Assembly (NCBI GenBank): GCA_965263065.1
Contig: CBDHGH010000003.1
Location: 930,001 to 994,000, forward strand
Direction: 5' to 3'
Length of the DNA: 64,000 nt
From: TK10-74A sp965263065
Lineage (GTDB): Bacteria > Chloroflexota > Dehalococcoidia > Bin125
Shown here: positions 58,503-64,000 of the stretch, piece after piece
Layout of the letters: each line of letters opens with the position of its first letter
Position numbering within the stretch: the stretch's first letter is position 1
The notes under the pieces: model-generated
Told to the model about the DNA's origin: nothing
The model's database searches: none
The model's input: only the letters and a program-made list of their open reading frames with translations
Program-made: the position numbers and the translations under genes

Positions 58503-58575
58503 GTGCGAGACTGTGCGTGCTCACGCACCGAGCGATCCCACAACGGGACAGCCGGGGACCAGAAGGGAACATGTG

Positions 58576-60990
58576 ATGAGCCGCCGGAACTATTGGACGA
58601 CCCTGCGACAGCGGAAGATCTCACGCCGCACCATGTTGGGAGCCAGCGCGAAGGCTGGGGTTGGAGCAGCCGGCCTCGCCTTGGTCGGCTGCGGCGACGA
58701 CGACGGGCCCGACGCCGGCGCCGTGGCGGCCGAACGGGCCGCCGCGGCCGCGGAAGAGGCCGCCGCCGCGGCGGTCGCCGCCGGGGATGCGCGCGCCGCC
58801 GAATCCGCCGCCGCCGCCGCCGTCGCGGCCGAGGCGGCAGACGCCGCAGGCGAGGCCTCCGCCGCTGCGGCCGACGCGGCAGACGCCGCGGGCGAGGCCT
58901 CCGCCGCCGCCTCACAGGCGGCCAGCGCCGCCGATGCCGCCGCTGCCCTGGCCGCCGAAGCGGCCGAGTCGGAGGACGCCGGCAACGCGGCCGCCGCCGC
59001 GGAAGCCGCCGCCGCAGCGGCCGCCCAGGCCGCCGACGCCGCTGGCGCTGCCGGCGACGCCGCTGCCGCGGCCGTCGCGGACGCCGCCGCCGAGGCGGCC
59101 GAGGCCGCCGCCCAGGCCGCCCGCGATGTCGCCGCGGCCGTCGAAGCCGGCACCGCCACCGCCGAGGCCGCCCAGGCCGCCATCGACAACGCCGCCGAGG
59201 CCGCGGCCGCCGCCGCCGCCGCGGCCGGGGAGGCGTCCGCCGCCGCCGGGGCGGCCGCCGCCGCCGCCGGGGAGGCCGCCGCCACGGCCCAGCAGACCGC
59301 CGAAGCCGCGGCCGAGACCGCCGCCGCTGCCGTCGCCGCGGCCGAAGAGGCCGCCGACGCGGCCCAGGAGGCCGCCGAGAGTGCGGCCATGGCAGCAGCG
59401 GAGGACGAGGGCCCGGCCGCCGGCGAGGTCGACTTTGACGCCACGCTGCGCATCGCGGCGGCGAGCGACAACGGCGGCCTGGACCCGATTCGTGCGGGCA
59501 GCCAGACCAACTTCGTCAACTCGCACGGCATCTTCGACAGGAGCGTCAATCCCGACCCGGAGGGGAGCGGGGAGATCCGCCCGAACTTGATGACCTGGGA
59601 GAACCCGGACGACGTGACCTGGAACATGACCGTGAAAGACCAGGTCTTCTTTCACAACGGTCAACAACTGACGGCGGAAGACATCATCTTCACGCATGAG
59701 CGGGCGGGGGGCATCGCCGAGTATCACCAGGGCGGCGAGACGTCCGACCACCCCGCCGCCTGGGCCAGCTCGCGCAAGCCGTTCGGCGCCCAGCACTGGC
59801 TGAGCTACGCGCAGACCGACAAGCTGCACTGGACATTCACGACCGACGGGCCGGACGCCACGATCCTGGGATCGACCTTTTGGATCCCCTACGTCATGTC
59901 GAAGGCGGACACCGAGGAGCGCGGAGACGCGGCCGTGGACGCCGCTTCCATGGGCACGGGGTACATGCGCTTCGTCAGTCATGCCGAGGACACCGACTTC
60001 ATCTTCACGCGGAACGACGACTACCACAACGAGTGGTCACGCACCGTGACTCCGAATGGGTACCAAGCAGCCTCGTACAAGAATCAGGTCCACCTCGTGC
60101 GGCCGGAGCCGCTCTCCCGCATCGCCGGCATCGAGGCGGGCGAGATCGACGTGGCGTACTTGATGGGAGCGGATATCGTGGCGCCGATCGAGGACGACCC
60201 GGACCTCAAGGTCACCTGGGGATTGCACACGACCGCCACCACCAACATCATGCCCAACCTCAACTTCCTGGAGGTGAACGGGGAGCCGAATCCCTTCCTC
60301 GATGAACGCGTGCGCAAGGCCCTGAACCACGCGATCAACAAGCAGGCGATCATCGACAATCTGCTGACCGGCGACGAAGACGTCTCCTATGGGCTATTCC
60401 CAGGAATGATTGCCTCCCCAATCGAAGCGCTCAGAGCGATCGGCCCCTACGCCTACGACCCCGATCTGGCCAAAGCCCTGCTCGCCGAGGCGGGCTACCC
60501 GGACGGCTTCTCGACGACGATCCACTACCTGCCGACCTGGACTACCCAGTACACGCCAATGGCGCAGGCCGTGAAGCAGGACTTCGCGGCCGTGGGCGTC
60601 GAGGCCGAGCTGAACGCGTTACCCCAAAACGAGTTCTTCAGCCAGGCCCGTAGCCTGGAGATCCCGGGCCTGTGGTGGATGCCCTTCGGCCTCGGGGCCG
60701 AGCAGCAGGGCAACATCGGGGCGTTTTACACGCTCGAGGGCACCTACGCGCTGACGCCGTACGACGACCTGGAGGACGCGTACCAGCGCCAGCTGCGAAG
60801 CGTCGACATCGACGACCGGACCGCGGCGATGCACGACCTCCTCGTCGGGCACTACGAAAGGGCGGGGTTCATCTACCTGACGGAGCTCCGCGCGGCTCAC
60901 GTGACGGCCCCCCACATCGAGTGGCCGCTCGGCGCCGGGCAGTTAGCCAACGAGCAGGCCTTCGCCCAGATCAACGTGCTGACGACGTAG
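58576..60990 (+). CDS. SBP3: family 5 ABC solute-binding lipoprotein with long alanine tether
   Basis: This 804-residue protein is the solute receptor of the adjoining ABC importer. It has the TAT motif SRRTMLGASAKAG, lipobox LVGC (Cys39) and the longest Ala-rich tether of the three paralogues, about residues 45-280, with recurring EASAAAADAAD-like units. The binding domain has FHNGQQLTAEDIIFTHERA, LDERVRKALNHAINKQAIID and YDPDLAKALLAEAGYPDGF. ATG 58576 matches the start of SBP1 and SBP2 and has AAGGGAAC upstream. A strong hairpin separates it from the permease genes. Confidence 0.94.
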   Translation: MSRRNYWTTLRQRKISRRTMLGASAKAGVGAAGLALVGCGDDDGPDAGAVAAERAAAAAEEAAAAAVAAGDARAAESAAAAAVAAEAADAAGEASAAAADAADAAGEASAAASQAASAADAAAALAAEAAESEDAGNAAAAAEAAAAAAAQAADAAGAAGDAAAAAVADAAAEAAEAAAQAARDVAAAVEAGTATAEAAQAAIDNAAEAAAAAAAAAGEASAAAGAAAAAAGEAAATAQQTAEAAAETAAAAVAAAEEAADAAQEAAESAAMAAAEDEGPAAGEVDFDATLRIAAASDNGGLDPIRAGSQTNFVNSHGIFDRSVNPDPEGSGEIRPNLMTWENPDDVTWNMTVKDQVFFHNGQQLTAEDIIFTHERAGGIAEYHQGGETSDHPAAWASSRKPFGAQHWLSYAQTDKLHWTFTTDGPDATILGSTFWIPYVMSKADTEERGDAAVDAASMGTGYMRFVSHAEDTDFIFTRNDDYHNEWSRTVTPNGYQAASYKNQVHLVRPEPLSRIAGIEAGEIDVAYLMGADIVAPIEDDPDLKVTWGLHTTATTNIMPNLNFLEVNGEPNPFLDERVRKALNHAINKQAIIDNLLTGDEDVSYGLFPGMIASPIEALRAIGPYAYDPDLAKALLAEAGYPDGFSTTIHYLPTWTTQYTPMAQAVKQDFAAVGVEAELNALPQNEFFSQARSLEIPGLWWMPFGLGAEQQGNIGAFYTLEGTYALTPYDDLEDAYQRQLRSVDIDDRTAAMHDLLVGHYERAGFIYLTELRAAHVTAPHIEWPLGAGQLANEQAFAQINVLTT

Positions 60991-61024
60991 GAGGGCCAAG
61001 CGGACGCGCCAATCGGCCGCAACC

Positions 61025-61052
61025 GGAGCAGCCGCCGCAAGGCGGCTGCTCC
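61025..61052 (+). terminator. Strong intercistronic hairpin between SBP3 and permease genes
   Basis: A perfect 12-bp stem GGAGCAGCCGCC with loop GCAA lies 35 bp after the SBP3 stop; GGCCGC and GCGGCC around it can extend the stem. No U-tract follows. Such hairpins commonly protect or partly terminate the upstream mRNA, giving more binding protein than permease. Confidence 0.7.
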
Positions 61053-61111
61053 GCTCGCGGCCCTGATGGTCCGTCCGGCCCCTTGCCGGCCGGCGGCCAG
61101 CGGGAATCGCG

Positions 61112-62044
61112 ATGCAGTTCTGGAACTTCCTCGCGCTCCGTCTGCTGCAGGCCTTCGTCGTCGTCTTCATCGTCGTCAGTCTCGTCTTTCTGGTCTCCCG
61201 GCTGGTGGGGAACCCCGAGGAGTTCCTCGCCTCCCCGGACGGCACGCAGGAGGACATCGAGCAGATCAGGGAACGCTTCGGCCTCAACGACTCGATCCTC
61301 GTGCAGTATGGGAACTTCCTGGGCGATCTCTTCCAGGGCGACTTCGGAAACTCGTACACCGGGGGCGGCGCCTCGACGATCGACTCCATCGGCGACCGCG
61401 CGTGGAACACGTTCAAGCTGGGCGCTGCGGCGCTGGTCTTCGCGATCGCGACGGCGGTCCCGCTGGGCGTGGCGGCCGCATTGCGTCGAGGAGGCGTCGT
61501 CGACTGGCTCGCGCGCGCGCTGGCCGTCGTGGGCCAGGCGGTGCCCGGCTTCTGGCTGGGCCTGATGATGATCTTCTTCTTCGCCGTGCGGCTCGACCTG
61601 GTGCCCACCGGCGGCGCGGTGGGCTGGCAGTCGCTGATCCTGCCGGCGATCTCGCTGGGCATGCTGGAGATGGCCGCGATCATGCGGCTGACCCGCTCCG
61701 GGATGATCGAGGTCATGGACACGGACTTCATTCGCACGGCCCGCGCCAAGGGCTTGCCGGAGCGAACGGTGATCCTGCGGCACGGGCTACGGCACGCGAT
61801 GCTGCCCGTCGTCACCATCCTGGGGCTCTCGCTGGGCCGGCTGATCGCCGGATCGGTGATCATTGAGGTCGTCTTCGCCTGGCCCGGCGTGGGGCGGCTG
61901 ATCATCGATTCGATCGTGCGCTCGGACTACCCCATGGTGCAGGCGGCGATCATCGTGCTGGCGGCGTCGATCTCGCTGGCCAACGTGCTCGTCGACGTCT
62001 CCTACCGCTTCATCGATCCCCGCATCCGGGCGGGATCCCTCTGA
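61112..62044 (+). CDS. ABC importer permease (DppB/OppB type)
   Basis: This 310-residue inner-membrane protein forms half of the channel of a peptide/nickel-type ABC importer. It has six membrane helices: the first near residues 9-30 and the rest in the BPD_transp_1 domain after about residue 95. The EAA loop reads FIRTARAKGLPERTVILRH, which contacts the ATPase. It ends FIDPRIRAGSL, the usual end of this family. Its last base is the first base of the next gene start (overlap at 62044). Confidence 0.95.
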   Translation: MQFWNFLALRLLQAFVVVFIVVSLVFLVSRLVGNPEEFLASPDGTQEDIEQIRERFGLNDSILVQYGNFLGDLFQGDFGNSYTGGGASTIDSIGDRAWNTFKLGAAALVFAIATAVPLGVAAALRRGGVVDWLARALAVVGQAVPGFWLGLMMIFFFAVRLDLVPTGGAVGWQSLILPAISLGMLEMAAIMRLTRSGMIEVMDTDFIRTARAKGLPERTVILRHGLRHAMLPVVTILGLSLGRLIAGSVIIEVVFAWPGVGRLIIDSIVRSDYPMVQAAIIVLAASISLANVLVDVSYRFIDPRIRAGSL

Positions 62045-62937
62045 TGGCGCAGGACGCGACCGCGACGCTCGCTCCCCCGATCCTCGAGCGGCCCCGGCGC
62101 CGCAACTGGCGCCGCTACGCCGGCCTCTCGGTCCCCGCCGCCATCGCCGCGGTGTTCATCTTCTGCGGCGCTTTCGCGGGGCTGCTCTCGCCGGACGATC
62201 CCAACTTCTTCATTCTCGCCGAGCGACTGCAGCCGCCCGTCTTCGACGGCGGCACGTGGGATCACGCCCTGGGCACCGACGACCTGGGCCGGGACATCCT
62301 CAGCCGGATCCTGCACGGCGCCCAGATCTCGCTCATCGTCGTGGCGATTGTGGTGCCCGGCGCGGCGGCGATCGGGACGCTGATCGGGCTGGTCGCGGGA
62401 TGGAGCGGCGGCCTCGTCGGGAATCTGTTGATGCGGCTGACGGACATTCAACTGGCGCTGCCGGCGATCCTCTTCGCGGTGTTTCTGGGCAGTGTTCTAG
62501 GCCCCAGCCTGCGCAACGTGATCATCATCCTCCTGCTCTGGAACTGGTCCCCGTACTCGCGATTGGTGCGGGCGGAGGTCATCTCGCTGCGCGAGCGCGA
62601 TTTCGTGACCGCCTCCCGCTCGGTCGGCGGGGGCGGGCTCTGGATCATGCGCAAGCACCTCTTCCCCAACATCGTCAACACGATCGTGATCATCATGACC
62701 CTGGAGGTCGCGATCGTGATCCTGGCGGAGGCGGCGTTGAGCTTCCTCGGCGTCGGCGTGCCGCCCGGCACGCCCTCCTGGGGCGCGATGATCACCGAGG
62801 CCCGCAACTTCATGGTCCAGGCCTGGTGGATGATCTGGCTGCCGGGCATCGCGCTGATGGTCGTGGCGTTCACGGGCAACCTGATGGGGGACTGGCTGCG
62901 GGACGCCCTCGATCCGCGCCTGCGGCACGTGCGCTAG
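62044..62937 (+). CDS. ABC importer permease (DppC/OppC type)
   Basis: This 297-residue permease is the partner of the DppB-type protein. It has an N-terminal helix, the periplasmic segment HALGTDDLGRDILSRILHGAQ typical of DppC, and the EAA loop TASRSVGGGGLWIMRKHLFPN. It ends GDWLRDALDPRLRHVR. The genes for the two ATPases of such importers do not follow; the operon ends here with two dispersed repeats, so ATPases must be encoded elsewhere. Confidence 0.95.
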   Translation: MAQDATATLAPPILERPRRRNWRRYAGLSVPAAIAAVFIFCGAFAGLLSPDDPNFFILAERLQPPVFDGGTWDHALGTDDLGRDILSRILHGAQISLIVVAIVVPGAAAIGTLIGLVAGWSGGLVGNLLMRLTDIQLALPAILFAVFLGSVLGPSLRNVIIILLLWNWSPYSRLVRAEVISLRERDFVTASRSVGGGGLWIMRKHLFPNIVNTIVIIMTLEVAIVILAEAALSFLGVGVPPGTPSWGAMITEARNFMVQAWWMIWLPGIALMVVAFTGNLMGDWLRDALDPRLRHVR

Positions 62938-62938
62938 C

Positions 62939-63003
62939 GAACCTCACCCCCTAACCCCCTCTCCATTGCAGAGCAATGGAGAGGGGGGATCGGAGCGGAA
63001 GGG
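62939..63003 (+). repeat. Dispersed palindromic repeat, copy g
   Basis: It begins 2 bp after the permease stop in forward orientation: AACCTCACCCCCTAACCCC, hairpin CTCTCCATTG with CAATGGAGAG, then GGATCGGAGCGGAAGGGGCG. Confidence 0.9.
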
Positions 63004-63013
63004 GCGCGGGGAA

Positions 63014-63033
63014 GGGCGGTTCGCGAACCGCCC
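63014..63033. repeat. 20-bp perfect palindrome
   Basis: GGGCGGTTCGCGAACCGCCC is a perfect inverted repeat between dispersed-repeat copies g and h. Similar GGCGGTTCGCGAACCGCC elements are, as I recall, common intergenic palindromes in several bacteria. Confidence 0.75.
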
Positions 63034-63051
63034 CTACGATGTCTCGCCCCG

Positions 63052-63112
63052 GCCCTCCGGTTCCCCCTCTCCAGCGCTTCAGCTGGAGAGGGGGTTAGGG
63101 GGTGAGGTTCAG
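63052..63112 (-). repeat. Dispersed palindromic repeat, copy h
   Basis: This reverse-orientation copy ends 9 bp before the stop of the metallopeptidase gene and reads outward from it. Hairpin arms are CTCTCCAG and CTGGAGAG with loop CGCTTCAG. Confidence 0.9.
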
Positions 63113-63121
63113 GTGGGCGCG

Positions 63122-63490
63122 CTAGTACGCGCCGATGTCGTGCAGGCGCTCGTCGTCGATGCCGAAGTGGTGCGCGACCTCGTGCAGCACGGTCTTGCGC
63201 ACCTGCGCGAAGAGCTCAGCATCGCTGCGGCAGACCGACTCGATGGCTTCCTGGTAGATCATGATCCGGTCCGGAAGCGTGTTGCCGTAGTAGCTGCCGC
63301 GGACCGTCAGCGGATGGCCCACGTAGAGCCCCAGCAGCTGGTCGCGGGGGCCCAGGCCCGCCTCGGCGCGCTCCTCGGCCGTGGGCCGCATGCGGACCAG
63401 GATCTCGACGTTATCGAGCTGCTCGGCGAACTCCGGCGGGATCGCCGCCACGGCCGCCTCGACCACCCGCCGGAATCGCGCGCGATGCAT
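63122..63490 (-). CDS. Zincin-like metallopeptidase
   Basis: This 122-residue protein belongs to the small zincin family PF06262. The zinc-binding HEVAHHFGIDDERL lies near residue 105; upstream is ILVRMRPTAEERAEAG and YYGNTLPDRIMIYQEAIE, all typical. The biological substrate is unknown. The gene is 34 bp after the penicillin-binding protein gene on the same strand, and repeat copy h follows. Confidence 0.9.
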   Translation of the reverse strand: MHRARFRRVVEAAVAAIPPEFAEQLDNVEILVRMRPTAEERAEAGLGPRDQLLGLYVGHPLTVRGSYYGNTLPDRIMIYQEAIESVCRSDAELFAQVRKTVLHEVAHHFGIDDERLHDIGAY

Positions 63491-63524
63491 GTGCTCACCA
63501 TACCCGTCCCGCGCCGGACGCCCA

Positions 63525-64000
63525 CTAGTCGAGGCTGGGAACCCAGCCCGAGAGCATCGTGCGCTCCAGGACGATCCGCGCGATCGGGCCGGCGTCGCCG
63601 GCGCCGGATTCCCCGTCGTCGAGGACGACCGTCACCAGCAGCGACGGCTCGGGCACGTCCGCCCAGACGACGAACCAGGCGTGGTTGCGCGTGCCGTCGT
63701 CTTCCTCTTCCTCCTCCTCGGCATCGTCCTCCTCGCCCTCCGCCGGCTCTTCCTCCTCTTCCTCCTCCTCGCGCTCCTGGAAGACGTCCTCCAGCCGCAC
63801 GATCTGTTCCGCCGTGCCCGACTTGCCCGCCGCCAGCAGCGGCGAGCCCTGGAAGATGTAGAAGCCCGTCCCGCGCCGGGTCGAGATCACCTCGCGCGTG
63901 CCCTGCAGCAGGATCGCGTGTGACTCCGACGAGATCGGCAGCACGCCGATCGGCGCCGCCTCGAAGCGCTCGACGACGACGCCGTCCGGCGTGCGCAGCG
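63525..64000 (-). CDS. Penicillin-binding protein transpeptidase domain, C-terminal part
   Basis: The C-terminal 158 codons of a transpeptidase-type penicillin-binding protein are visible; the start lies beyond the window. The K-S-G active-site motif is in AAGKSGTAEQIVRLEDVF, and HAWFVVWADVPEPSLLVTVV with GPIARIVLE gives the usual last strands and helix. Between them, about 25 residues are almost only Glu and Asp, an acidic insertion where most homologues have a short loop. It likely acts in septal or elongation peptidoglycan synthesis. Class (PBP2 or other) cannot be told from this fragment. Confidence 0.85.
   Translation of the reverse strand, partial: LRTPDGVVVERFEAAPIGVLPISSESHAILLQGTREVISTRRGTGFYIFQGSPLLAAGKSGTAEQIVRLEDVFQEREEEEEEEEPAEGEEDDAEEEEEEDDGTRNHAWFVVWADVPEPSLLVTVVLDDGESGAGDAGPIARIVLERTMLSGWVPSLD

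Overview
The window is 64 kb of very GC-rich, gene-dense bacterial chromosome. No tRNA, rRNA, CRISPR array, transposase or phage gene was recognised. Gene content fits Chloroflexota, and a Dehalococcoidia-like lineage is my best guess. The clues are TAT-exported lipoprotein solute-binding proteins with alanine-rich tethers, a DUF2851 protein, a SWIM zinc-finger mini-protein, a type-2 isoleucyl-tRNA synthetase under a T-box, and many promoters whose -10 box lies 6-8 nt before the start codon (leaderless mRNAs). The lineage is inferred from family knowledge, not from a search.

Layout. 1-10.5 kb: the 3' part of rpoB, rpoC, a shared terminator, then convergent groEL and groES under a CIRCE operator. 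10.5-16.7 kb: an XRE regulator, DUF2851, tsaD and a large membrane protein with a PP2C-like head. 16.8-19.2 kb: orphan solute-binding lipoprotein SBP1. 19.3-25.4 kb: a candidate structured RNA, then moaC, moaA, rdgB, fba and fbp on the minus strand, with folC divergent. 25.4-28.3 kb: fabF behind a 15-bp tandem repeat, a SWIM protein and an esterase. 28.4-31.9 kb: SBP2 inverted relative to SBP1, a truncated hicA, hicB and a DUF4160/DUF2442 pair. 32-35.4 kb: thpR, an amidohydrolase and split transketolase. 35.5-40.6 kb: proB and proA in a cluster with small unknown genes. 40.7-47.8 kb: a YihY-type membrane protein, ileS with its T-box leader, a frameshifted NYN nuclease and small genes carrying a duplicated promoter plus hairpin leader. 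47.9-57.9 kb: murJ, rpsT (apparent AUC start), a dehydrogenase, a RodZ-like protein, rimO, DUF503, scpB, mtaB, small proteins and a glycerate kinase. 58.4-63 kb: SBP3 with its two permeases. 63.1-64 kb: a zincin metallopeptidase and the C-terminus of a penicillin-binding protein.

The most striking signal joins the three solute-binding proteins. Each has a TAT/lipobox signal, a 160-235 residue alanine-rich tether and a poly-C or poly-G run in or near its promoter spacer. In SBP3 a consensus TTGACA and a consensus TATAAT are 25 bp apart with a G13 run between them, as expected of a promoter switched by slipped-strand changes. SBP1 and SBP2 share an inverted duplication of promoter, leader and signal-peptide region, and the edge of the SBP2 copy coincides with truncation of hicA. 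A palindromic element of about 60 bp occurs eight times, six of them reading outward from the 3' end of a gene.

A second signal is a promoter plus two-hairpin leader present twice around 46.2 and 46.8 kb, with one compensatory base-pair change, upstream of a NYN nuclease and a small unknown gene. Other points to check are the AUC start of rpsT, several small membrane proteins below usual annotation cut-offs, and repeated short tandem repeats just upstream of start codons.
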